DNA from: Rhineura floridana
Lineage: Eukaryota; Chordata; Lepidosauria; Squamata; Rhineuridae
Assembly (NCBI RefSeq): GCF_030035675.1
Contig: NC_084480.1
Location: 285,844,394 to 285,908,393 of the forward strand
Length of the DNA stretch: 64,000 nucleotides
Direction: 5' to 3'
Part shown: positions 24,901 to 32,332 of the stretch, one piece after another
How the letters are laid out: the number at the start of each line of letters is the position of its first letter
Position numbering within the stretch: the first letter of the stretch is position 1
Notes under the pieces: model-generated
Told to the model about the DNA's origin: nothing
Database searches by the model: none
What the model saw: the letters and a program-made list of their open reading frames with translations, nothing else
Made by a program: the position numbers and the translations under genes

Positions 24901-27900
24901 GCAAAGTGTTTAGCAAACTCGTCACAGGAGGCCTTAGCATGTTCCATTGGTTCCGGAGCAACTGGACCGACCAGGCTCCAGACCACTTGGAACAGTCTCC
25001 TGGGACAGCACTCTGCAGATGCAATAGAGGCACCATAAAAATCTTTTTTTGCTGCCCTTATTGCCACATGATAGGCTGCCGCAGCCACTCTAACATGTGT
25101 CCGATCATCATCAGAGCGAGATTTCCGCCACCGGCGCTCTAGCTGTCTCACCTCCCGCCTCAGAATTCGCAACCGTGGGGTGAACCACGGTGCCATCTGA
25201 GCTCTATTCAGGGGGAGAGGGCGTTTCGGAGCCACCCAGTCTAATGCCCCGGCGATTGCGGCATTCCACCTCTCCACCAGGGTCTCAGCCGAGTGGCTGT
25301 GTGCATGCTCCAGAGAGTCCCCAAGCGCATTCAGGAATCCATCAGGATCCATCAGACGCCTGGGGCGGACCATCTTAATAGGTCCTCCACCCCCACGGAG
25401 GGTTTGTGGCACCGAAAAGTCCATCCTCACCAAGTAGTGGTCTGACCATGACAAGGGGGTGATGGATGTACCCCCAATTTTCAGATCACTCCCCTCCTCT
25501 CCTGAGACAAACACAAGGTCAAGTGCATGACCGGCTACATGGGTGGGCCCCATTGTAATAAGGTGCAGCTCCCAGGAAGCCATGGTTTCCATGAAGTCCC
25601 GAGGCGCCCCAGTAAGGATGGCCTCTGAATGTACATTGAAGTCCCCCAATACCAGCAGGTTTGGGGACTGTACACGCACAGCCGAGACCACCTCCAGCAC
25701 CTCGGCCAGGGAGTCTGTCGTGCAGCGGGGTGGACGGTACACGAGCAGAATCCCTAGACTGCCCTAATAATTACTTGATTATTAGATCTTGAAATGTCTT
25801 GGCTTCCATCAAAGAACCCACATTTTAGCATGTGTTTTTAAATTGCTTTTTTTTAAAAATGTGTTTTTAAATTTGTATTTGTTTTTAATGTTTTTAATTG
25901 TTGTAAACCGCCCAGAGAGCTTCGGCTATGGGGCAATATACAAATGAAATAAATAAATGGGAACAGTAGTTTAAGGGAACTGACCTCACAGACCTATAAT
26001 TCCCATTACCCTTAAATAATTATCTATATCTACAATTGCCATCACCTGTAACAAACTACAGTTCCCAGGATTCTCCATTAAAGTGTTATAAGAGTGCTTT
26101 AAATGTATTATGTTGATGTGACATAAGTGCTTGATGGATGACATCAGAATGTGTGTTTGAGATGACAGTGGGCAATGTAGACATTCTGTCATTGGTGTTC
26201 GATCTATGATAGCCCCTACACATGTGCAATCCTTTACTTGATGGTTCATATATGAACTAGCTCATAGTGCAGAATTGTTCCATGCCTCAAGGATGCCTTC
26301 TTTCTTCTAGAAGTTTCTTTCTGCATTTCTGCACCATGGTAGCTCCAATGGAGACTTGCCCTAAGGTGATGCTTTTCAGGCCCCCTCCCAAAACCACATT
26401 CCAATTCCTTACTCAGTCTATTACTCCGTTTATAGACACATATCTGTTCATGCAAATGTACACCTATTCTTACACCTAACAACATGCAAATACACAAACC
26501 CCAGCAAGGTTTGAGAAAGAATTCAGTTCCAAGCCTCAGCTAGGGTATATGTGAAGAAATAAGATAAGAGAGCCTCTGAGCATATGTGGAATCCTTTTTG
26601 CCACTAACCTCACCAGTTTGGGATTCATTAGCCAGCATGATTTGTGGGTCAAAGGGCAGGTTTGAGTCCTAGGATTTCTTTACCCTTTCTTTCCAAATTT
26701 AAACCCTGCCCAGTGGTGTCAAGGATTGTCACTGCATAATGCAAATTAAGACCTTGTGCTTGAATTTTGGACAGCCCTATCAGAAGGGAGAGGCAGTCTC
26801 ATAGGGGTGCTCAAAAGGGAGGGAAGGACTAATTTATGTTGTGAAGATTGCCCAATCCATTCTGACCAATGCTCTTTCTCAGGGGCAAAGGGTCTTTCTG
26901 TGTCTTATTCTCGTACACCCTTGAACACAACACCCTCAAGAATATACTTTCAAACATTTAGCAAATGTACTAGAATAAGACACATTAAAACCCTTTGCTC
27001 CTGAAGAAGAACTTTGGTCAAAAAGGATTGGGCAGTCATCACCACAAAACAAATTACTACTTTTAAAGCACCAAGTTGAGGCTTACCTCATCTTATGCTC
27101 TAGTGCAGTATTTCTCAAATAGTGGGCCTCGACCCACCAGTGGGCCTCGGGCCACTTTCAGGTGGGCTTCAGTGCCACAGCCTGACTAGTGCCTCTTCAC
27201 TTGCCTGCCCTGCACCCTAGACATGCCACATAGCCTTTTGGTTGGACCAATGCCAGAAATGTAAAGGTAGCTGGGAGACAGAGAAGTTGTGGGGAACAGA
27301 AGGGAAGGAAGGCCTCTCTCCACAGAAGGAAAAAGACATGAGTGGAACATGAACAGGCAGGAGGGATGAAAGAAACTGGCAGTTGGGTGTGTGTGGATAA
27401 GGTACATGTTAAGTGGAAGAAGAAATTACAGGAGATGGGTAAAAATACTTTGAGAGGCATGGGGGGATGGGATGGCATGGAGAAAATATTAAAAATATAA
27501 AAGAAAAAGCCCTTTAAAGCCACTGAACTGCAAATTCTGAGTGAAACAGGGAGGCTGTCACAGTAGCTCGAGCAAATACCTGTACTTAGGAAAGCAGAGC
27601 TATGGAACTCCCTGCCACAAGGAAAACACTGTGGCAAAGAATTTAGCAATTTTTCAAGATGGTTTAGAGATCAATAGAAAATGATATCAGTAATTGCCAG
27701 CTGATTATACCAAACTTCATCTGCCACAAGTCTCTGACTGGTTCTGCCCCTGCACCACCATTTTGTGACTGGTGGGCTTCAGGAATTTTCAGTCACCTAA
27801 AGTGGGCCCTGGGGATGGAATGTTTGAGAACCTCTGCTCCATTTTTTTAATGCTATCCCCCCCCACCAAGTTTTCTCCTGCCTCTCCTATAGCCGCACAT

Positions 27901-28464
27901 CTCTTTTTCCCCACTCTCTTCTCTCTCTTTGCTCTTCCACAGCAGGTGGCTGTCAAGCCTTCCAAACGTGTAACAATCTCAGGCGTGATTGGCCCATCAG
28001 GGAAAAGTGTCCCGGAGGAGAAGAAGGAGGAAGAAGAGGCAGGGAATCCTGAGCTCCACACAGTTGACAATCTGAGGATGGATGCAGGCTCCAGTGCAGC
28101 AGCTATGATGGGGACAGATAAAGACCGCCCACCCCCACAGTCCCACGCTTCAATGGGAGAAGGAGCCCCTGAGGCAAAGAGTCCTGCAGTTGGGGGTGGC
28201 AACTCAGAAGCAGCTGAATTCTCAAGGCCAGGCAGCCAGATCATTGCCAGGGAACCTGGTGTGGCAAACGTGACTTCCCAGAAGTCTGACCAGATCAAGG
28301 ATGTGGGACAGCCCAGCACTCCCCACCTGGAGGATCAGGGTTGCCAGGTCTCCGGTTTCCTGCCGGAGTCTCAGGGGAAAAGGGGCCGTCTCTGGCCTCC
28401 GGCTATACGTTTAAAAAGGTGGATCTCCGGCTTTTCAGCGGCCCCCTCAGCCACACATGTGTGA
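12895..28464 (+). CDS. GARIN (FAM71) family protein, ten traced coding exons, possibly disrupted
   Basis: Golgi-associated RAB2 interactor family. In mammals these are mostly testis proteins that bind RAB2 at the Golgi and act in spermatid and acrosome formation. Exons: 12895-12913, 14032-14189, 15903-16072, 16172-16439, 17085-17182, 18401-18441, 18750-18790, 20004-21117, 22822-22919 and 27946-28464. All junctions keep phase with GT-AG ends. The family core is clear in exons 2-4: EYHLLGDAPIFEGSFV, then VTKRGEYVGIHDHPNLITMG, then IPLHLVEIFVYNV and LKVKLATGRKYYLQL. Exon 8 is a long Ser/Pro/Ala-rich linker with recurrent GPS motifs. Exons 9-10 hold KRVTISGVIGPSGK. The full frame is about 841 codons. 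Two oddities are present: codon 59 is TAG, and the last roughly 42 codons come from a transposon. The paralogue is not resolved. Confidence 0.82.
13498..13631. repeat. Palindromic hAT-type MITE (GGTGTGGGGA...TCCCCACACC)
   Basis: Near-perfect inverted ends surround TTTGGCCCTCCAAATGTTGC and its mirror GCAACATCAGGAGGGCCC. The inner arms read CTGAACTACAGCTCCCATCA and its mirror. The same family occurs at 21422-21541, 49831-49966 and in part at 54023-54066. This copy lies in GARIN-family intron 1. Confidence 0.75.
14032..14189 (+). CDS. GARIN-family exon 2, ending in an in-frame TAG at the donor
   Basis: The acceptor is TCTCCCAG. The frame reads through LWQPEYHLLGDAPIFEGSFV to a TAG at 14187-14189, directly before the donor GTGAAC. 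In related proteins a Gln sits between this Val and the VTKRGE of exon 3, so CAG has probably become TAG. An alternative GT at 14184, six bases upstream, would drop only two codons and keep the frame (..EGSF joined to VTKRGE). Confidence 0.75.
14325..14535 (+). repeat. MITE-like copy split by a LINE tail
   Basis: GGCAGATCCACACCACACCA with ATTTAAAGCACATCCAACAC lies left of about 14378. CAAAGAATCCTGGGAACTG lies right of about 14465. Between them is a LINE-type tail (14378-14458) with TTAGATTTATATCTCGCCC. The flanking parts match the family at 106-215 and 26035-26130, so a LINE end appears nested in the MITE. Confidence 0.5.
14378..14458 (-). mobile_element. L2/CR1-type LINE 3' tail fragment
   Basis: A (GTT)n-like microsatellite is followed by AGATTTATATCTCGCCCATC and CCCAGCAGAAGCCCA. 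This is the shared squamate LINE tail (GGGCGGGATATAAAT type) in reverse. Confidence 0.5.
14536..15053. other. GARIN-family intron 2, no further feature
   Basis: Intronic sequence with short open frames on both strands that have no domain. Nothing else is supportable. Confidence 0.3.
15374..15513 (-). mobile_element. tRNA-Ala-like SINE
   Basis: The - strand reads GGCCATAGCTCAGTGGCAGA and GCATTTGGTTTGC, then GGTTCAATCCCC, which is an A-box and B-box arrangement like tRNA-Ala. The body is CTGGGAGAGGCCCCTGCC. A family relative lies at 34338-34460. The 5'-most text at 15054-15085 (GGGAGCTGCCTTAGTCTGAG) is the SINE's far end, so about 290 bp of other sequence appears to have inserted between the two pieces. 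Confidence 0.7.
15600..15672 (+). mobile_element. tRNA-derived SINE 3' end fragment
   Basis: GTGTTGGACTAAACCGACCT and CTGATATTAAGGCAGCTTCA match the 3' end of the SINE at 15374-15513, in opposite orientation. Confidence 0.5.
15903..16072 (+). CDS. GARIN-family exon 3
   Basis: A pyrimidine-rich acceptor (CTCTCACGCAG) precedes VTKRGEYVGIHDHPNLITMG, then SSPSLLLPDLMIMAQ, with the donor GTGAGA. This is the most diagnostic block of the family (thr/lys-arg-gly, DH, and TMG followed by a SP.L.LPD motif). Confidence 0.9.
16172..16439 (+). CDS. GARIN-family exon 4
   Basis: Acceptor CCCTCACAG and donor GTGAGTC. The frame contains RLIPLHLVEIFVYNVNERQL, LKVKLATGRKYYLQLCAP and FDCWMRLAYLL, matching the C-terminal half of the family domain (R.IPL.LV..., LATGR.YYL.L, LF.CW..L..LL). 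Confidence 0.92.
16440..17084. other. GARIN-family intron 4
   Basis: No repeat or gene was identified beyond AT-rich sequence. Confidence 0.3.
17765..17835 (+). mobile_element. LINE 3' tail fragment
   Basis: GCTCCTGCTGGGAGGAAGGG then CAGGATATAAATCAAATAAT is the standard end of squamate CR1/L2-type LINEs. It lies in the intron between exons 5 and 6. Confidence 0.55.
17836..18400. other. GARIN-family intron 5, remainder
   Basis: No additional feature seen. A run of G residues at about 17999-18006 is the only notable tract. Confidence 0.3.
18791..20003. other. GARIN-family intron 7
   Basis: The 1.2-kb intron runs from the strong donor GTAAGGAG to the acceptor TTCCTTTATAG. Open frames inside (for example 19202-19494) lack domains and splice support. 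Confidence 0.35.
20004..21117 (+). CDS. GARIN-family exon 8, low-complexity Ser/Pro/Ala-rich linker
   Basis: The exon is open for 371 codons from EYTSREQSQSSAPKLMSKSA to GWENQVADVQ, with the donor GTGAGA at 21118. It is rich in Ser, Pro, Lys and Ala. A GPS tripeptide recurs (VGAGPSQPF, AAGPSDAYD, AAGPSEVG, MAAGPSRP, VAVGPSQQG, VGVGPSMVV), often as A-GPS. Long disordered Ser/Ala-rich tails are known in large GARIN members. The frame also runs on to a TAA at 21156, so an unspliced short form would add only 13 codons. Phase fits exon 9 (G|CT gives Ala). Confidence 0.8.
21422..21541. repeat. Palindromic hAT-type MITE copy
   Basis: GTGAGGAACCTTTGGCCCTC and ATGTTGCTGAACTACCATGG mirror GTTGTAGCTCAGCAACATCT and GGAGGGCCAAAGATTCCCC. 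Same family as 13498-13631. It lies in GARIN-family intron 8. Confidence 0.7.
22097..22200 (-). mobile_element. BovB/Sauria SINE 3' tail fragment
   Basis: ATGCCTTCAAGTCGATTACG, then ACTTATGGTGACCCTATGAA, is the BovB 3' terminus in reverse, followed by the inner CAGTGGCATCTGCTATAAAC. Confidence 0.7.
22822..22919 (+). CDS. GARIN-family exon 9
   Basis: Acceptor TTGCTTTGCAG and donor GTACTG. In the phase set by exon 8 it reads RQRSSLTFVTMYSVLSSSME and KLKLSKSREDSK without stops and ends in phase 0, which matches exon 10. I infer it from phase and splice sites rather than from a family motif. Confidence 0.6.
23104..25765 (-). mobile_element. L2-clade LINE, 5'-truncated, long open ORF2
   Basis: One open frame of about 835 codons (25742-23235) holds the endonuclease C-terminal part (ILLVYRPPRC, LLVLGDFNVH, SDHYLVRMDF). 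The full reverse transcriptase follows: FRPVSNLPFLGKAVERVV, FQSGFRPGHGTETALVAL, FLVLLDLSAAFDTVDH, GLPQGSILSPMLFNIY and QYADDMQLY. The C-terminal domain (SRLDYCNAVYVGLP, WLPVVYRAQFKVL) and a (TAAA)n-type 3' tail at 23104-23126 complete the copy. The motifs fit the L2 clade rather than CR1. The endonuclease N-terminus is missing, so the copy cannot be autonomous, but a frame free of stops over 2.5 kb suggests a young insertion. It lies in GARIN-family intron 9, antisense. Confidence 0.93.
25860..25960 (+). mobile_element. L2-type LINE 3' tail
   Basis: TTGTAAACCGCCCAGAGAGC, then TTCGGCTATGGGGCAATATA, followed by AAATAAATAAAT. The same terminal block occurs at 33960-34040. It lies in the opposite direction to the neighbouring long L2. 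Confidence 0.75.
26035..26130 (-). repeat. MITE-like copy (CAGTTCCCAGGATTCT family)
   Basis: CTACAGTTCCCAGGATTCT is followed by ATTAAAGTGTTATAAGAGTG and CTTTAAATGTAT. Same family as 106-215 and 14325-14535. Confidence 0.5.
26131..26827. other. GARIN-family intron 9 sequence, nothing recognised
   Basis: No gene, RNA or assigned repeat found. Confidence 0.3.
26828..27058. repeat. Inverted repeat, arms about 90 bp, with Penelope-like 3' motif
   Basis: The left arm (26828-26916) and the right arm (26967-27058, reversed) share GCCCAATCC, TGACCAA, CAGGGGCAAAGGGT or a near match, and TGTGTCTTATTCT, around a spacer of about 50 bp. The right arm on the + strand reads CTGAAGAAGAACTTTGGTCA, which resembles the degraded hammerhead-type ends of Penelope-like elements. 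The assignment is tentative. Confidence 0.6.
27106..27836 (+). mobile_element. Non-autonomous hAT transposon
   Basis: The left end is CAGTATTTCTCAAATAGTGG. The right end, reversed, is CAGAGGTTCTCAAACATTCC. Inner blocks include CCCACCAGTGGGCCTCGGG and, at the right, TTTTGTGACTGGTGGGC. The flanks CTCTAGTG and CTCCATTT agree at five of eight bases, consistent with a decayed 8-bp duplication. CAG(T/A)G(G)TTCTCAAA ends are typical of hAT (Charlie/MER-like) elements. No transposase is visible. Confidence 0.65.
27946..28464 (+). CDS. GARIN-family last traced exon, running into a transposon
   Basis: The acceptor is CTTCCACAGCAG, a CAGCAG tandem acceptor that could add one Gln. The frame opens VAVKPSKRVTISGVIGPSGK, continues through an acidic KEEEEAGN stretch, and reaches STPHLEDQ just before the TIR of a transposon at 28337. 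It then stays open for about 42 codons of transposon sequence to a TGA at 28462-28464. The native end of the gene was probably altered by the insertion, or the real transcript splices elsewhere. Confidence 0.65.
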   Translation: MAVKPSKRVTISGVIGPSGKSVPEEKKEEEEAGNPELHTVDNLRMDAGSSAAAMMGTDKDRPPPQSHASMGEGAPEAKSPAVGGGNSEAAEFSRPGSQIIAREPGVANVTSQKSDQIKDVGQPSTPHLEDQGCQVSGFLPESQGKRGRLWPPAIRLKRWISGFSAAPSATHV

Positions 28465-28596
28465 TTGACACACGCATACGTTGGGCTGTGGCTGGCCGCC
28501 TTCCCACCCTTTCTCAGTCAGCCGGGAACTGCAGACACAGGAGGACGAAGCAGCTGCCAGCAGGTGCCTCAAGAAGACTCGAGCTGCCGCCGTCAT

Positions 28597-29096
28597 TGCA
28601 TGGAAGCTGCCTTGCACTGGGTCGACAAGCCGAAGAGTTCAACGAGGCTAAGTGCGGGAGAAGAAGGGCACGCACATATACACAAGAGCCTTCCCCATCC
28701 CAAAAGCAGGCAGGGGCTCCCGGCTACTTCGCTCCCGGAAAACGGCTGACAGGCCCAAGGTGGTCCTTCTCCTCCTCCTCTCACCTGCGACCGGCTTCAA
28801 GCGCCGGCTGCCTTTCGCGCAGAGTTCCTGGTTGCCGAGCGCCAACCTCGGCCTCGCCAGCCCACGCGGCAGAAGGCACACGCCCGCCCGCCCTGCCTTC
28901 TTTGGGCCGAGGAGAAGGCGGAGGCCCGGCACGCCCGGGAGGGGAAGAGTGGGCGGCGGGGTGGAGGCTTAGGTTTGGGAGAGGCGCCTCAGCCGTCGCC
29001 AGCCTCGGGGGGGAGGACGGAGCCTGCCCCTCACCGTTTCCTGAAGGGACCCCCCCCCAGCAGCAGCCCCTGCCCGCTGCCGAGCGGCCTGCCAGC
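28597..29096 (+). repeat. Left arm of GC-rich palindrome
   Basis: Running from TGCATGGAAGCTGCCTTGCA to CCGAGCGGCCTGCCAGC, it mirrors 29194-29699 with only scattered differences and small gaps over about 500 bp. It is CpG-rich and non-repetitive inside. Apparent open frames on both strands are a by-product of the GC content. Confidence 0.9.
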
Positions 29097-29193
29097 CTCA
29101 GCAGGAGTGGAGGCCGGCCAGCCGGCTCCTTCTTAGCCCTGGAGCCGGTTCCCCACAGCATGAGGGGTGAAGCGGCCGGCCGTCCTTTCCGGA

Positions 29194-29699
29194 GCTGGCA
29201 GGCCGCTCGGCAGCGGGCAGGGGCTGCTGCTGGGGGGGGATCCCTTCAGGAAACGGTGAGGGGCAGGCTCCATCCTCCCCCCCGAGGCTGGCAACGGCTG
29301 AGGCGCCTCTCCCAAACCTAAGCCTCCACCCCACCACCCGCTCTTCCCCTCCCGGGCGCGCTGGGCCTCCGCCTTCTCCTCAGCCCAAAGAAGGCAGGGC
29401 GGGCGGGCGGGTGCCTTCTGCCGCGTGGGCTGGCGAGGCTGAGGTTGGTGCTCGGCGACCCGGAACTCTGCGCGAAAGGCAGCAGGCGCTTGAAGCTGGT
29501 CGCAGGTGAGAGGAGGAGGAGAAGGACCGCCTTGGGCCTGTCAGCCGTTTTCCGGGAGGGAAGTGGCTGGGAGCCCCTGCCTGCTTTCGGGATGGGGAAG
29601 GCTCTTGTGTATATGTGCGTGCCCTTCTCCTTCTCACGCACTTAGCCTCGTTGAACTCCTTTCGGCTTGTCGACCCAGTGCCAAGGCAGCTTCCATGCA
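29194..29699 (-). repeat. Right arm of GC-rich palindrome
   Basis: Reverse complement of 28597-29096, starting GCTGGCAGGCCGCTCGGC and ending CAAGGCAGCTTCCATGCA. The arms are separated by a 97-bp spacer (29097-29193), which is itself partly self-complementary (GGCCGGCCAGCCGGC). Confidence 0.9.
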
Positions 29700-31349
29700 A
29701 CTCCCGGGGCCGTTTTCACACGAGAGGTTTCAAACGCCCCTTTTGCATTTCCCGCGTCTGCAGAGCCTGCTTAAAACTATTCCTCGTTCTGGCCCGCAGA
29801 AACACTTGTTCCCGCTCCAGGCTAGCATATCATCCTTTTTCGTGAAAAGCCTTTTCATGGGTAATGGATGGTTTCCGGGGCACTTTTGAGTTGCCCTGTC
29901 CCGTTACTTTCGCCTAGTGTATCACATTCCCAAGATCACACATCTCTTTTTTTGTTTGTGTTAATGACTTTGTAGCTGCCGTCACTATGACAGTCTCTTG
30001 TCGTTGCCCATATATACTTGTGCTTGAAATGGAGAGTGTTTACTTTCAGCGACCCACCACATCAAGAAAACCAGACTCTTGTGCCCCCCCAATAAGCAGT
30101 ATCAAGTTGGTTGAAATGAACTGCACTTTCAATTTTTCATTATCTGAGTCTGATGACTCTGGTTGCAGGGTTAGCATGTGTTAACTAATTTGAGTATTGC
30201 TTCCTCAAATTGCACTGTCATTTATTTACTGGTTTTTATTTCTTCTTCTCTGCCTAATATGGAGTAGAAAATATTCTACAGCAGCCAACCTTAATCTGGT
30301 GATCGCCAGATGTTTTGGACTACAGCGCAGTTATTTATGTTCTCAGGCATGGGATTTAAGGTTTCATAATGATTAGATCATAAATAGGTGAAAGGCTTTG
30401 CATTAGTTCAGACAGCCTGTTATATAGCCTTGTTAATAAAAGAGATTTCCAGAAATAGGCTTTTGAGTAAGTGGTGTATCTTAACAGTCGTGCAAACTGA
30501 AATTAGTAATTTAGGCAAAATAAAGTTAGTAATTTATTACAGATTTATCGCAATGTGTTGGGTACTGTGCAGAAAGAGAAGTGATACATTATTAAAACCA
30601 TTGCCCAGTTTCCTTGATCTAAGTCTCTTGAGCATACACTATGGGTCAGTTTACCTTCTACACCAAAGGACTTCTGTGGGATTTAAAATTGTTAAGCAAA
30701 ATTCCCTGGACTATCAGCAGTAGTTTGAAACTAATCACAGAAGCCCGATTTCTACATCTAAAAGACATTGATTTCAAATAGCTTCTCGTACATCATTTTA
30801 CTTTATTGCTTAACATATTTTAGATTAGGGAGTCTCAAGATTTGAGCCTCCGTAAATCAAATTAATGACTGTTCAAGTCTTTCAGAATGTAAGGTTAGAA
30901 AATAATTCAGTTGGAGCAATAAAATGATAATGTAATTGGGTCTCTGAAATAAGCTTCCTTCCCTAGCAGCTGCCTCCTTAAGGAGGCCCAAATTAACTTT
31001 TAAGGATTAGACAAACTTCTCTTACTCTGCTTGCTTGAACATTTAGCAGTGTGTCTGGTTTCTGACTGTTTCCTCTGGGTGTAATGACAAGACAGGTAAA
31101 CATATAGTAAAGGGAGTGACTGTGTGTGTGTGTTTTTCCCTGTTGGCTACTGTACAGCAAGTGGAGCAGCATATTAAATAGTATGGTTTGCTTGCTTTAG
31201 AAAGCCTAATGGACACTTGGTTTTTCTCAGATAAATGGGGTCACTTTCAAAATACATTTAAGGGCAAAGAGCGTAGAACCACTTAATTCTAATAGGGCTG
31301 GCAAAAGCTACGTTAGGGACACATCACATTGTCTTTTAAGGCGAAGAAC
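29700..31349. other. AT-rich interior of the TIR element
   Basis: No transposase or host exon recognised. A short fragment near 30283-30325 (CTGGTGATCGCCAGATGTTT) resembles one arm of a MITE. A (GT)n tract lies at about 31120-31133. Confidence 0.35.
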
Positions 31350-31482
31350 TACTGGGTGACCTTAGGCCAGTCACTGCCTCTCAGGCTCAGAGGAAGGCAA
31401 TAGTAAACCACCTCTGTCTGAATACTGCTTACCATGAAGACCCTATCTGGGATCAACTTGAAGGCAGTCCATTTCCATTTTG
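31350..31482 (+). mobile_element. Sauria-SINE-like 3' part
   Basis: CTGGGTGACCTTAGGCCAGT, CAGAGGAAGGCAATAGTAAA, CCACCTCTGTCTGAATACTG and GACTTGAAGGCAGTCC-like text appear in the standard order. The tRNA head is missing. It is nested in the TIR element. Confidence 0.8.
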
Positions 31483-31635
31483 CATCACCCTAAGCTTGTG
31501 AGAAAGAATGACCTTGTCACTTCAGATGGACCTAGGAACACCCTGTTAGGTAAGATTTCTATTTTAATCTCCAGAGAATTTTTTTTTGAATGGTATGCTC
31601 CAAGCAACTGGTTGATACAATGTATCATGTTTAAT

Positions 31636-31773
31636 GATGTCACTAGGGCCCGCCCCGTGACATCACTAAGGCCCGCCCCGTGATGTCACTAGGGCCCGCC
31701 CCGTGATGTCACTAGGGCCCGCCCCGTGATGTCACTAGGGCCCGCCCCGTGATGTCACTAGGGCCCGCCCCCA
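31636..31773 (+). repeat. Six-unit 23-bp tandem repeat
   Basis: Exactly six units of 23 bp fill 138 bp. Each has GATGTCACTAGGGCCC followed by GCCCCGT, with few changes. Successive units create TGATGTCA (CRE/AP-1-like, one base off TGACGTCA) and CCCGCCCC (GC-box-like) once per unit. It lies 25 bp from the right TIR, a usual place for transposase-binding subterminal repeats. Confidence 0.95.
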
Positions 31774-31924
31774 TTTTCTCAGGTTTTTGGATGGTTCCGA
31801 CCTGGCAACCCTATTATGAGTATCCATTGTTTACCCTGATTAGCATGCCCTGAGCCTAAGCCATGGGCCTTCACAGTAGAAGTAACACGTATTTCTGGGG
31901 GTTCTGCAAGACAATTAGTTTATT

Positions 31925-32020
31925 TAACACTAATGCTTCTAACCCAAACATATTTACTCTGAAGGAAGTCCTATTGTCTTAGATGGAGTTAACTATCAAG
32001 TAAGCATGCTTAGGAGTGTT
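31925..32020. repeat. Palindromic ATCCTA-type MITE, degraded
   Basis: CAAACATATTTACTCTGAAG, AAGTCCTATTGTCTTAGATG and AAGCATGCTTAGGAGTGTTG match the family of 8541-8633. Confidence 0.5.
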
Positions 32021-32332
32021 GCCTTACTTTAATTTCCAATTTGATTATTCAGTTACCATTTTTAAGTGAAAAGTTCATTTCCTTCAAGCCACCACAGGGG
32101 TCCAGCAAAGGTGGGCAAGCTATTTTGTCTGGAGGGGTGTGTGCTTTCCACACCTTGCCCCCCCCTCCACACAGCCTATGGTCCTGCAGCCTGTTGGTCA
32201 GGACTTAAGATGGGCCACAGCAATGACACCCTTTTTTTTCTAGATTTTTCGTTTATGGTTTAAAAAAAAAGGAGGAAGATGGAAAAGAGATAATAGAGAA
32301 CACAGAACAGGAGAAAGAACTAAATACAACAA
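32021..32332. other. Intergenic, nothing recognised
   Basis: Contains an A-rich tract (32260-32275). No gene or assigned repeat. Confidence 0.3.

Larger units (their letters stand above)
28337..31812. mobile_element. TIR-bounded 3.5-kb DNA transposon-like element, superfamily unknown
   Basis: The exact 14-bp inverted ends are AGGGTTGCCAGGTC (28337-28350) and GACCTGGCAACCCT (31799-31812). Inside are a GC-rich 500-bp-arm palindrome, an AT-rich body, a nested SINE piece and a six-unit 23-bp tandem repeat next to the right end. No transposase frame is recognisable. I cannot confirm a target duplication. A similar terminus, ATATGGCAACCCTA, occurs near 2351-2364, which suggests a dispersed family. 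The left end interrupts the GARIN-family reading frame. Confidence 0.6.

Noticed and set aside
23718-25378. Plus-strand open frames of up to 169 codons
   Set aside because: They are antisense shadows of the L2 reverse transcriptase.
28341-29321. Long open frames on both strands in the GC-rich palindrome
   Set aside because: The frames arise because CpG-rich DNA has few stops. The peptides are mirror copies of each other, rich in Arg, Pro and Gly, with no domain or splice signals.
31636-31773. CRISPR array
   Set aside because: It is a simple contiguous tandem repeat with no spacers, in a vertebrate genome.
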